From Streptomyces fodineus (GTDB lineage Bacteria > Actinomycetota > Actinomycetes > Streptomycetales > Streptomycetaceae): a DNA stretch of 64,000 nt. Of this stretch, positions 42,990 through 50,719 are shown piece after piece. Below the pieces are notes generated by a model. The model was not told the DNA's origin. It did not search any database and saw only the letters and a program-made list of their open reading frames with translations. The stretch is from positions 4,712,001 to 4,776,000 of the forward strand of contig NZ_CP017248.1 in the NCBI RefSeq assembly GCF_001735805.1. Direction: 5' to 3'. The translations under genes were made by a program, and so were the position numbers. How positions within the stretch are numbered: position 1 is the first letter of the stretch; every line of letters begins with the position of its first letter.

Positions 42990-44365
42990 GCGTCCCCTTC
43001 TGTCGCGGTGGCCGCCGACACCGGCAGGAACACCGTCACCTCGTAGCCCCCGTCCGGCGAAGGGCCCGTCGTCATCTCACCGTTCAGCATCGACACGCGC
43101 TCCCGCATGCCCGTGATGCCGTGGCCCGCGCCCGGTGAGGGCTTGATGAGACGGGCGGCGGGCGGCGGGGTGTTGACTATGCGCAGGCCCAGGCCACCGA
43201 GGACATAGCCGATCTCCACACGGGCGCTCGCTCCCGGCGCGTGCCGCAGGGTGTTGCTGAGCGCCTCCTGGACTATGCGGTACGCCGACAGCTCCACGCC
43301 CTGCGGCAGTTCGCGTACCGCCCCGGTCACCGCCTTCTCCACCGTGAGGCCGGCCTCCCGCACATTGCCGAGCAGTCCGTCCAGGTCGGCCAGGGTCGGC
43401 TGGGGGGCGTCCGGGACCTCGTAGTCCTCGGCGCGCACCACGCCGAGGACGCGGCGGAGTTCGGTCAGGGCCGCCACCGCGTTCTCCCGGATGGTGACGA
43501 ACGCCTTCTGCAGTTCCTCCGGCGGGTTCTCCACCCGGTAGGGCGCCGCCTCCGCCTGGATCGCGACCACCGACATGTGGTGGGCGACCACGTCGTGCAG
43601 CTCGCGGGCGATCGTGGTGCGCTCCTCCAGCAGGGTGCGGCGGGAGCGTTCGTGCGCGGTCACCGTCTGCTGGGCGGTCACCTCCTGCTGGGCCTCCCGC
43701 CGTATGTGCCGGACGGTGACCGCCAGCAGGATCAGCGCGGACAGGACCAGCATCTGGTTCACATCGGTGCCGTAGTCCGGCCGGCCGAGGATGCTGGTGG
43801 CGAAGAAGCCGTAGACCCCGGTCAGCACCCACATCCAGGCCGCCGTGCGCGGGCGGGTGCGTATCGCGACGACCGTGAGCACCACCAGATGGGAGAAGAA
43901 GCTGCTCGGCAGCCACGGCCAGCCGCTCCACTCGTCCGCGCCGATGACCGCGGTGGCCGTGGACGCGGCGAGGGACAGCCAGAACGCTCCGGCCGGACGC
44001 ACCAGGGTCAGCAGCACCGGCGCCAGGGCCAGCAGCCCGCACAGCAGGGACGGCACCCCGGAGACGTCGGCGCGCGCCAGGCCCAGCAGCAACCCCACCA
44101 TGCCGAGGACGGCCACCACCGCATGCGGGGCCCAGCTCGCGTACTCCCTCATGCGGCCGGACCTGCGGCGGACGAGCGCGCTGTCCTCGCCGAGGCGGGG
44201 CAGCGGACGGTAGGCGAAGGCCTCGTGGAAGAGATCCTGCCGCAGCCCGCTCAGGGCGTCCGCGGCGAGCCGGAACTCGGGGCTGCGCGGCCGGCCGGCC
44301 CGGCCCTGCGGTGTCGCCCCGGCCGGGCCCGGCGGTGGCGTCTGCGTGTGCGTCGTCTCGGTCAC
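42986..44365 (-). CDS. NarL-type sensor histidine kinase (system 1)
   Basis: The protein of about 459 residues has a cytoplasmic N-terminus, five to six membrane helices between residues 75 and 215, a HisKA_3 dimerisation segment with H257 (ARELHDVVAHHM), and an ATPase domain (EALSNTLRHAPGA, GHGITGMRERV). The kinase phosphorylates the overlapping regulator. I take GTG 44365 as start (TTG 44371 is possible). There is no ribosome-binding site, but TACCGT lies exactly 7 nt before this GTG, suggesting leaderless mRNA. The signal is unknown. Confidence 0.93.
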   Translation of the reverse strand: MTETTHTQTPPPGPAGATPQGRAGRPRSPEFRLAADALSGLRQDLFHEAFAYRPLPRLGEDSALVRRRSGRMREYASWAPHAVVAVLGMVGLLLGLARADVSGVPSLLCGLLALAPVLLTLVRPAGAFWLSLAASTATAVIGADEWSGWPWLPSSFFSHLVVLTVVAIRTRPRTAAWMWVLTGVYGFFATSILGRPDYGTDVNQMLVLSALILLAVTVRHIRREAQQEVTAQQTVTAHERSRRTLLEERTTIARELHDVVAHHMSVVAIQAEAAPYRVENPPEELQKAFVTIRENAVAALTELRRVLGVVRAEDYEVPDAPQPTLADLDGLLGNVREAGLTVEKAVTGAVRELPQGVELSAYRIVQEALSNTLRHAPGASARVEIGYVLGGLGLRIVNTPPPAARLIKPSPGAGHGITGMRERVSMLNGEMTTGPSPDGGYEVTVFLPVSAATATEGDA

Positions 44366-44372
44366 GTACAAA

Positions 44373-44448
44373 ACGGTAGGCGGGAGGCAAGGTCGCGGTC
44401 GTCACCATGGAGAGGGGTTCTCGGGGGTCCCTCTCAGGTACTACGGGT
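44373..44448 (-). promoter_or_regulatory. promoter of two-component system 1 with shared 31-bp element
   Basis: The minus-strand -10 candidate TACCGT (44373-44378) lies 7 nt before GTG 44365, and the -35 is poor. About 40 bp further upstream, at 44418-44448, is a 31-bp element containing CTCTCAGGTACTACGGGT on the plus strand. It matches the element at 49260-49290, upstream of the operon of system 2, at 26 of 31 positions. Confidence 0.55.
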
Positions 44449-44471
44449 CGCCCCTCAAGGGAGGCACAGGG

Positions 44472-45152
44472 TCACCGGCCGCCCGGACGGACCACGCCGG
44501 ACTCGTAGGCGAAGACCGCCGCCTGGGTGCGGTCACGCAGGCCCAACTTCACCAGGATGCGGCCCACATGTGTCTTCACCGTCTGCTCGGCCACGACCAG
44601 CCGCTCGGCGATCTCCGCGTTCGACAGGCCCTGCGCGATCAGCGCCAGCACCTCCGTCTCCCGTTCGGTGAGGTCGCCGACGCGCTTCTTGAGCGGGGCG
44701 CGGTGGCTGCCGTCCAGACGGGAGAACTCGGCGATCAGGCGGCGCGTGATGCCGGGCGCGAGCAGGGCATCACCCGCGGCCACGACCCGTACCGCCTCGG
44801 CCAGCTTCTCCGCGGAGGCGTCCTTGAGCAGAAAGCCGGAGGCCCCGGCCCGCAGCGCCTCGTACACGTACTCGTCCAGGTCGAACGTGGTCAGCACCAG
44901 CACCTTGATGGCGGGGTGCTCGACGGTGATCCGGCGGGTCGCCTCGATGCCGCCGAGTTCGGGCATCCGGATGTCCATCAGCACGACGTCCGGGGACAGC
45001 TCGGCGGTCTGCACGATCGCGTCCAGCCCGTCCACCGCCTGCCCGACCACCTCGATGCCGGGCTGGGTGCTGAGCAGCACACTGAAACCCTGCCGGACCA
45101 TCTGCTGGTCGTCGGCGATGAGTACGCGGATGGGGCCGGCGCCGCTCGTCAT
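44472..45152 (-). CDS. NarL/LuxR-type response regulator (system 2)
   Basis: The 226-residue regulator has a receiver domain (IRVLIADDQQMVRQGFSVLL, D60 in VVLMDIRMPEL, LTTFDLDEYVY, GFLLKD) and a LuxR helix-turn-helix (LTERETEVLALIAQGLSNAEIAERL). It ends in an Arg/Gly tail. ATG 45152 overlaps the kinase stop as ATGA. It is the last gene of a four-gene operon with hydrolase, acyltransferase and kinase. High similarity to the system 1 regulator indicates a duplication. Confidence 0.95.
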   Translation of the reverse strand: MTSGAGPIRVLIADDQQMVRQGFSVLLSTQPGIEVVGQAVDGLDAIVQTAELSPDVVLMDIRMPELGGIEATRRITVEHPAIKVLVLTTFDLDEYVYEALRAGASGFLLKDASAEKLAEAVRVVAAGDALLAPGITRRLIAEFSRLDGSHRAPLKKRVGDLTERETEVLALIAQGLSNAEIAERLVVAEQTVKTHVGRILVKLGLRDRTQAAVFAYESGVVRPGGR

Positions 45153-46744
45153 GGGGCCTGGTCTCCTGTCGGGGGCTCGGGGCGGTACGGATCTGGGGTG
45201 GAATCGGATGGCGGGCGGTTCCTGAACACGGCGGGCAGGTCGAGGCCGGTCGGCGCCGGGGTGCCGTCGCGCGGCAGGAACGCCGTCACCCGGAAGCCGC
45301 CCTCCCGCTCCCCCCTCGCGAGGACGTGCCCGCCCAGCATCGCCGCGCGCTCCCGCATGCCGAGCAGACCGTGACCGCTGCCCGGGGACGGCGGGGCCGG
45401 ACGGCTCGGGCGGGAGTTGGTTATGTCCAGGCATATGCCGTGGGAGTAGTGCAGGACCTCCACGGTGACCTTCGCGCCCGGGGCGTGCCGAAGGACGTTG
45501 CTCAGGGCCTCCTGGACGATCCGGTACGCCGACAGCTCCACACCGGGCGGATAGCCGCGCGGCTGCCCCTTCGTCTTCATGGCGACCTCCACACCGGCCG
45601 CCCGGGTGTTCTCGATCAGGGCGTCCAGCCGGGCGAGGTTCGGCTGCGGCGCGTGGGGGGCCGGGCCGGTGCCGGGCGCGGACAGCCGGTGGGTGTCGTC
45701 GACGGCCCCCGGCTCGTCCGGGCCCTCCGAGCGCAGCACACCGAGGACGCGGCGCAGCTCGGTCAGGGCCTCCAGGGCGTTGTTGCGGATGCCGGCGAGG
45801 TTCTCCCTCAGTTCCTCCGAGGGGTTCTCCACCAGGTGCGGGGCTACCTGGGCCTGGATCGAGATCACCGACATGTGGTGGGCGACCACGTCGTGCAGCT
45901 CACGGGCGATACGGCTGCGCTCCTCCAGCAGGGCTCGCCGGGCCCGCTCCTCCGCGGTGATCGTCGTCTGCCGGGCCAGCTGGGTACGGGCCTCGCTGCG
46001 GCTGCGCAGGACGGTGCCGATGAGGACCGCTACGGCGAACAGGGCGATGGCCATCAGGCAGGTGGGAGAGTAGCGCTGCGCGCCGATGACACCTTGCAGC
46101 ACCCACGTCACCAGAAGGCTCGCGCCCAGCGCGCCGAGCGTGCCGCGCAGGCCGATGCGCAGGGCGAGGAGCAGCAGCACCAGCATGTGGGCCAGCAGTA
46201 CGGGGGCAGGCCAGGGCCAGTTGACGCCGGCGGACGCGTCCGTCCCCAGATGTGGACGGGCGAGAAGGGCGGTGAGGACGGCACCGGCCAGCGACACGGC
46301 CCAGGCGGGGACGGGGCGCCAGATCGCCAGGACGACGGCGGCGCCCTGGACGAGGCCGAGGAGCAGACCGACGGCGGTGGTGAACCGGTACTCCTCGCCC
46401 AGCTGTTCCCCGCCGCCGAGGCCGATGCCCAGGGCGGTGTAGGCGACGAGCAGATAGGTGAGCAGGCGGAGCCAGCGGTGCCGGGCGAAGGGGGGTGAGT
46501 GGCGGGAGGGGTTCTCACCGAGCCAGGTACGGAGGCGGCGTCGGGGGGTCTTGGGAGTGGGCACGGTGTCGGGTTCGGATGCGGCTGACGCTGTGTGGTC
46601 CGGCGCGGCTGCGTGGTCCGCTGACGGGGCGTGGTCCCGTATGGGTGCGTGGTCCGGTGCAGGTGAGTTGTCGGGTGCGGGTCGCCCCTGGGGGGCGTTC
46701 TCACCGTCGGCGGCCGCGGGCTTCACGAGGTCAACACTAGGCAT
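45149..46744 (-). CDS. NarL-type sensor histidine kinase (system 2)
   Basis: The 531-residue kinase has an unusual N-terminal extension of about 75 residues rich in Asp/His/Pro/Ala (repeats like PDHAPIRDHAPSADHAAAPDH). Six membrane helices (about 105-235), a HisKA_3 segment with H284 (ARELHDVVAHHMSV), an ATPase domain (EALSNVLRHAPGA, GHGLLGMRERA) and a Pro-rich tail follow. ATG 46744 is preceded by GAGGAA and lies inside the end of the acyltransferase gene (8-bp overlap). The His-rich extension might bind a metal; that is speculation. Confidence 0.93.
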   Translation of the reverse strand: MPSVDLVKPAAADGENAPQGRPAPDNSPAPDHAPIRDHAPSADHAAAPDHTASAASEPDTVPTPKTPRRRLRTWLGENPSRHSPPFARHRWLRLLTYLLVAYTALGIGLGGGEQLGEEYRFTTAVGLLLGLVQGAAVVLAIWRPVPAWAVSLAGAVLTALLARPHLGTDASAGVNWPWPAPVLLAHMLVLLLLALRIGLRGTLGALGASLLVTWVLQGVIGAQRYSPTCLMAIALFAVAVLIGTVLRSRSEARTQLARQTTITAEERARRALLEERSRIARELHDVVAHHMSVISIQAQVAPHLVENPSEELRENLAGIRNNALEALTELRRVLGVLRSEGPDEPGAVDDTHRLSAPGTGPAPHAPQPNLARLDALIENTRAAGVEVAMKTKGQPRGYPPGVELSAYRIVQEALSNVLRHAPGAKVTVEVLHYSHGICLDITNSRPSRPAPPSPGSGHGLLGMRERAAMLGGHVLARGEREGGFRVTAFLPRDGTPAPTGLDLPAVFRNRPPSDSTPDPYRPEPPTGDQAP

Positions 46745-47990
46745 TGCGCGGGTTCCTCGCTGGGGGAAGGTGTCGGTGGACCACGTGGGACCTGCGGTTT
46801 CGGGGGCGGCGGGGGCCCTGTTCGTGGTGGCGGAAGGCCGTCCGGCACAGGGCCAGAACCACGGCGAAGACGGGGAGCCACGCAAGGCGGTACGCCACCC
46901 AGGTCAGGGAGTCGGGTGAGGTGTGCAGGCCGGGCAGCCGACCGGCCAGGAGGCCCGTGGCCGTGGTGGCCATCATGGCCGTCTGGTGCCAGAGGTAGAT
47001 CGTCATCGCGGAGAGGTTGACGAGGGCCACCGCGACCCAGAGCAGCGGGCGGGCCATCGCGCGGCGCAGACGGTCGCGGAGCATGAGAGCCAGGCCGCAC
47101 TGGGCCAGGCCGAAGGTGACGGCCGCCAGGGTCGGGGGGCTGAGGTTGGAGACCGTCGCTCCGGGGACGCCGACCATGGACGCCGGGTATCCGGCGCAGG
47201 CTATGAGCACGGCCGTGGCCGCCGTACCCCCCAGGAACAGGACCCGGGCCGCACGGCGGGTGTCCAGCTCTCCCCGGGTCCAGGCGGCACCCAGGGTGTA
47301 CGGGACCAGCCAGCCCGCCGCCACGTTCAGCCAGCCGAGCCAGGACGGGCCGAGGTGCAGGCCGAAGCGGAGGAGGTCCACGTGCAGGACGGCGGCCAGG
47401 GGCCAGAGGGGGTTGAGGCGGGTGAGGAGCGGGGTGGCGGCCGTCAGGCCGGCGAGGACCAGCAGGAACCACAGGGGGGACAGGGCCAGTTTGAGCAGGG
47501 TCTCGATCGTGGCGAGCGGGGTGCCGGTGAGGAGGAGGACCACGGCGGCCACCGACCAGAGGCACAGGAGTGCGGCCACCGGGCGGAGCAGGCGGGTCAG
47601 GCGGGCGCGCAGCCAGGAGCCGTAGGTCTCGCCTCGGCTGCGGGCCGTGGCGAGGCTTCGGGTAGCCACATGGCCGCCGACCAGGAAGAACACGGCCAGG
47701 GTCTGGAACAGCCAGGAGATCGGGGCCAGCCAGGGCATGTGCTGCAGCGGGCTGGTCGTGTGCAGGCCGCCGTCCTTGGCCACCAGTGCCGTCACCAGCC
47801 AGTGTCCCAGGACGACTCCGAGGATCGCGAAGGCACGCAGGGCGTCTACGGCTCGGTCCCGGGTGGCGGGGGTGGCGGTGTCGAGGTGGTGGGCGGAGCG
47901 GCGTAGGGCGTGGAGGGTGGTGGCTCGGGTGTTGTGGGGGATGGTGCGGCGGGTCGTGCGGCGGGTGGTGTTTGTCGTCGGCTCAGGCAC
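46737..47990 (-). CDS. acyltransferase-3 family membrane protein
   Basis: The 417-residue protein has about ten membrane helices and the acyltransferase-3 start RDRAVDALRAFAILGVVLGHWLV, with its conserved Arg and His. Further parts are FFLVGGHVATRSL, SPLWFLLVLAG and LSAMTIYLWHQTAM. Members transfer acyl groups to sugars, lipids or other surface molecules. Its GTG has GGAGG 6 nt upstream and overlaps the hydrolase stop by 8 bp; its own end overlaps the kinase start by 8 bp. The context suggests cell-envelope modification under control of system 2. Confidence 0.9.
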   Translation of the reverse strand: MPEPTTNTTRRTTRRTIPHNTRATTLHALRRSAHHLDTATPATRDRAVDALRAFAILGVVLGHWLVTALVAKDGGLHTTSPLQHMPWLAPISWLFQTLAVFFLVGGHVATRSLATARSRGETYGSWLRARLTRLLRPVAALLCLWSVAAVVLLLTGTPLATIETLLKLALSPLWFLLVLAGLTAATPLLTRLNPLWPLAAVLHVDLLRFGLHLGPSWLGWLNVAAGWLVPYTLGAAWTRGELDTRRAARVLFLGGTAATAVLIACAGYPASMVGVPGATVSNLSPPTLAAVTFGLAQCGLALMLRDRLRRAMARPLLWVAVALVNLSAMTIYLWHQTAMMATTATGLLAGRLPGLHTSPDSLTWVAYRLAWLPVFAVVLALCRTAFRHHEQGPRRPRNRRSHVVHRHLPPARNPRNA

Positions 47991-49164
47991 GGGTCACCTC
48001 CGAGGTCTCGCCGAGGGTGATCCGGGCCAGGTTGGCGAGGGCGGCCGAGCCCGGGGTGAAGTAGCCGCTGTGGTCGGCGTCGGCCGCGTCGAAGACCCGG
48101 GCGCCGAAGGGGCGCGAGACCGGGTCGGTGCCGAAGCCGACGGTTGTGCCGAAGAGGTCGACGCTGATGTGCGGGACGACTCCCACCCAGTCGTCGCCGC
48201 CGCGGGCCGCCCAGATCCGGGCGTTGGTGTGCAGTGCTTTCACGGAGTCCGCGCCGGTGCCGGGGCTGCCGACGAGGGCGATGTCATCGGCGTCCAGGCC
48301 GGGGGCGGCTCGGCCGCAGACCACCGAGCCGTAGGAGTGGCAGAGCAGGGAGATGTGTGTCCGGGCCGAGGTGGCGGCGCGCAGTTGACGTACGAAAGCG
48401 CGCAGGTGGGGCGCGGCTTCGTCGGCTCGGGTGGTCGAGGTCACCGTGGTGCTGACGGTGGCCGGTGTCTCGTAGCCGAGCCACGCTATGACCGCGGTGC
48501 GGGTGTCTCGGGGGGCGCGGTGGGCGAGGTCCGCGTACAGGGCAACGGCCGCCTTGTGGAAGCGGGCGTAGGTGTCCAGGGAGGTGTCCGAGCCGGGGAC
48601 CAGGACCGCTATGTGGTCGGCGTGGGCGAGGTCGCCGAGGACCTCCGTGGTCTGGCCGGCGCCTCGGCCGTCGAAGGTGAGGAGGTGGCGGGTGGGGGCG
48701 GCGAGGGTGCGGTCGGCTGCGGCGCGGTGGGTGTCGCCGTGGGCGGCGGCCATGTGGGCGGCGCGGGTGGCGTTGGCTCGGTTGGCGGCGTAGGTCTTCT
48801 GGAGGGTTGTCCGGAGGCTCGTCGCCGTGATCGGGGGGAGGGCGGCGGGGGCCGGGGCGGGGATCTGGAGGCGGGTGGTGGCGGCGGAGAGGGGGGCGGT
48901 GAGGGCTGTGGTGAGGAGGGCTGCGAGGAGAGTGCGGCGCCACTTGGGGGTGCGGGTGCGTTGTGACTTTGGCGGGGTGTGGTTTCCCGCCCGCACCGGC
49001 CGTGACCGTTTCGTCGTCGGGTGCGGGTGCCGGTTGTCCTCGTGGAGCGTGCTCGCCGTCGGCGGGTGCGGGTGGCCCTCGCGGGACACGATCGCCGTCG
49101 GCGGGCGCCGGTCCGTGGCGTGGGAGGGCGTGCTCGCCGGTGCGTTCGGGTATGTGTGCCCCAT
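47983..49164 (-). CDS. DUF1023 alpha/beta-hydrolase, probably secreted or membrane-anchored
   Basis: The 393-residue protein starts with a long basic, His/Thr/Pro-rich segment (about 75 residues), a hydrophobic helix (TLLAALLTTALTAPLSAA) and then a DUF1023 hydrolase domain. The nucleophile elbow is LLCHSYGSVVCG; the fold begins IAVLVPGSDTSLDTY. ATG 49164 is chosen for AAAGGAAG about 8 nt upstream. It heads the operon hydrolase-acyltransferase-kinase-regulator, whose genes all overlap. Substrate unknown; a lipid or ester at the envelope is likely. Confidence 0.88.
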   Translation of the reverse strand: MGHTYPNAPASTPSHATDRRPPTAIVSREGHPHPPTASTLHEDNRHPHPTTKRSRPVRAGNHTPPKSQRTRTPKWRRTLLAALLTTALTAPLSAATTRLQIPAPAPAALPPITATSLRTTLQKTYAANRANATRAAHMAAAHGDTHRAAADRTLAAPTRHLLTFDGRGAGQTTEVLGDLAHADHIAVLVPGSDTSLDTYARFHKAAVALYADLAHRAPRDTRTAVIAWLGYETPATVSTTVTSTTRADEAAPHLRAFVRQLRAATSARTHISLLCHSYGSVVCGRAAPGLDADDIALVGSPGTGADSVKALHTNARIWAARGGDDWVGVVPHISVDLFGTTVGFGTDPVSRPFGARVFDAADADHSGYFTPGSAALANLARITLGETSEVTRA

Positions 49165-49259
49165 GGTCGGGCTTCCTTTCAGGGGTGCCCGGCCATCGGG
49201 CTTTTCTGACAAGGAAGTTATGGATCGGGGCGTGTCGTCGGCGTCCCGCCAGGGAGCTC

Positions 49260-49290
49260 TTCTGCGGGGTAGCTCTCAGGTATTACGGGT
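49260..49290 (-). promoter_or_regulatory. 31-bp element upstream of the system 2 operon
   Basis: The plus strand contains CTCTCAGGTATTACGGGT within a 31-bp stretch that matches 44418-44448 at 26 positions. It lies about 95 bp before ATG 49164. A -10-like TAACTT (minus strand, about 49216-49221) lies between the element and the gene. Binding by one or both paralogous regulators is inferred. Confidence 0.55.
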
Positions 49291-49322
49291 ATCACCGGGG
49301 CGGATCCGCAGGGGGCGGGCCG

Positions 49323-49402
49323 CGGACGTCATGGGGGTTGCGGACGTCATGAGGCTTCCGGCCGTCATGAGGGTTGCGGACGTCATGAGGGTTGCGGACT
49401 TC
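49323..49402. repeat. 18-bp minisatellite, four copies plus a partial
   Basis: Units of 18 bp starting CGGACGTCATGAGG begin at 49323, 49341, 49359 and 49377, and a partial fifth at 49395. Copies differ by one to three bases. The tract ends just before the stop of the formamidase-like gene. Confidence 0.85.
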
Positions 49403-49407
49403 CCTCG

Positions 49408-50307
49408 CTACCAGGCCAGTTGGGCGATCTCCTCCGCCACCACCGCGCAGGCGTCCGCCGCCGGGTCGATCAGCGGGAAGTGGCCCACCTCCTCCAGCAG
49501 CGTCAGGCCCACCACCTCCCCCGCCTTCGCCGCGGCGTCCGCGTACGACTCGGCCACCGCATGCGGCACGACCAGGTCCGTACGTCCCTGGACGAGCGTC
49601 GTCGCGATGCCGGTCGGCAGGAGCAGGACGGGGTCGGCGTAGGGGCGGCGCTCGGCGAAGCAGTCGGGGCCGCCGAGGAGTTGCAGGCTCGCGTTGCCGC
49701 AGACGTCCAGCTTCTCCGCCACCTCGAAGTCAGCGATCGGGGCGAGGGCCACGACACCGCGCAGGGGGGTGGGGCTGCCGGTACGCCAAGGGGAGTCCGG
49801 GGGCAGGACGTGGCGGGCCGCGGCCCACAGGGCGAGGTGGCCCCCGGCGGAGTGGCCGGTGAGGACGGTGCGGCGCGGGTCGGCCTGCGGAAGCGCCTGG
49901 CGGACGAGGGCGGGCAGCGCGTCCAGGGCGGCCGCGACGTCGTCGAAGGTGTCGGGCCAGCGGCCGGCCGGCGGGGTGGCGTCGCTGCCGTCACCCGTCT
50001 TCTGCTCGGGGATCGAGGAATCGCCGCCGCGCCGGTACTCGACGTTGGCCACCGCGAAGCCCCTGCGGGCCAGATAGTCCGCGAACGGGGTGATGTGGCG
50101 GCGGTCGTAGCGGGCGCGCCAGGCGCCGCCGTGCAGGACCACCACCAGGGGGGCGAGGGAGTCGGTGCCGGTCCGGGGCGCGTAGAAGTCGATCAGCTGG
50201 TCGGGGTGGCTGCCGTAAGCGGACGTGACGTCGGGGTCGACCGGGGGATGCGAGAAGGCCGACTCCTCCTCGGCGGCGGCCCGGGCAGCTGCGGCGTCGT
50301 CCGGCAT
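49408..50307 (-). CDS. kynurenine-formamidase-like alpha/beta-hydrolase
   Basis: The 299-residue protein has the HGGxW motif of arylformamidases as VVLHGGAWRARYD, the nucleophile elbow TGHSAGGHLALWAAA, and late Asp and His (QGRTDLVVPHA, EEVGHFPLIDP). Such enzymes hydrolyse N-formylkynurenine to kynurenine and formate. The position beside tryptophan dioxygenase and kynureninase on the same strand supports this role. A general esterase is the alternative. ATG 50307 has GAGAGG upstream. The gene is separated from kynU by 412 bp with a minisatellite, so it may have its own promoter. Confidence 0.82.
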   Translation of the reverse strand: MPDDAAAARAAAEEESAFSHPPVDPDVTSAYGSHPDQLIDFYAPRTGTDSLAPLVVVLHGGAWRARYDRRHITPFADYLARRGFAVANVEYRRGGDSSIPEQKTGDGSDATPPAGRWPDTFDDVAAALDALPALVRQALPQADPRRTVLTGHSAGGHLALWAAARHVLPPDSPWRTGSPTPLRGVVALAPIADFEVAEKLDVCGNASLQLLGGPDCFAERRPYADPVLLLPTGIATTLVQGRTDLVVPHAVAESYADAAAKAGEVVGLTLLEEVGHFPLIDPAADACAVVAEEIAQLAW

Positions 50308-50719
50308 CCTTCAACCTCTCAGCGGTGAAACGTGTTTGGCGGACCGAGCAAGGCGGACCAGGTGAGAATTTCGGCCGTTGGCGGGAAGGTATCAGGACGG
50401 TGACGTGGGCCGACACGGGGTTGTCACGCTCGGTGAGACGTAACGGTTCTGCGGTTTCGCCGGGCTGCCGGGGAGGCGCCCGCGCGGCGAGGACCCGGGG
50501 ACGGACGGGGGTGCCGCCGGTGTTGGCGGCCCCGCGTCCGTCACCCGACCTCACGGCCTCAAGACCTCACGGCCTCAAGACCTCACGGCCTCAAGACCTC
50601 ACGGCCTCAAGACCTCACGGCCTCATGACCTCATGGCGTCATGGCCGCATGACCTCACAGCCGAAGGGCCGCATGGCCGCATGGCCTGATGGCCTGATGG
50701 CCTGATGACCTCACGGCAC
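50308..50719. other. 412-bp gene-free region between kynU and the formamidase gene
   Basis: No credible gene is seen. The left part should hold the formamidase promoter. From 50547 to about 50714 it is a degenerating 16-bp tandem repeat. The open frame on the plus strand across the repeat is an artefact of its low complexity. Confidence 0.65.
50547..50714. repeat. 16-bp minisatellite, six copies then degenerate GGCCTGAT units
   Basis: GACCTCACGGCCTCAA repeats exactly at 50547, 50563, 50579 and 50595, then with small changes at 50611 and 50627. Beyond that it decays into CCGCATG and 8-bp GGCCTGAT units (three in a row before 50708). The tract abuts the kynureninase stop. Confidence 0.88.

Noticed and set aside
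50325..50705. 126-codon plus-strand frame across the 16-bp minisatellite
   Set aside because: A short period that is not a multiple of three keeps all frames open. The product is repetitive and there is no ribosome-binding site.
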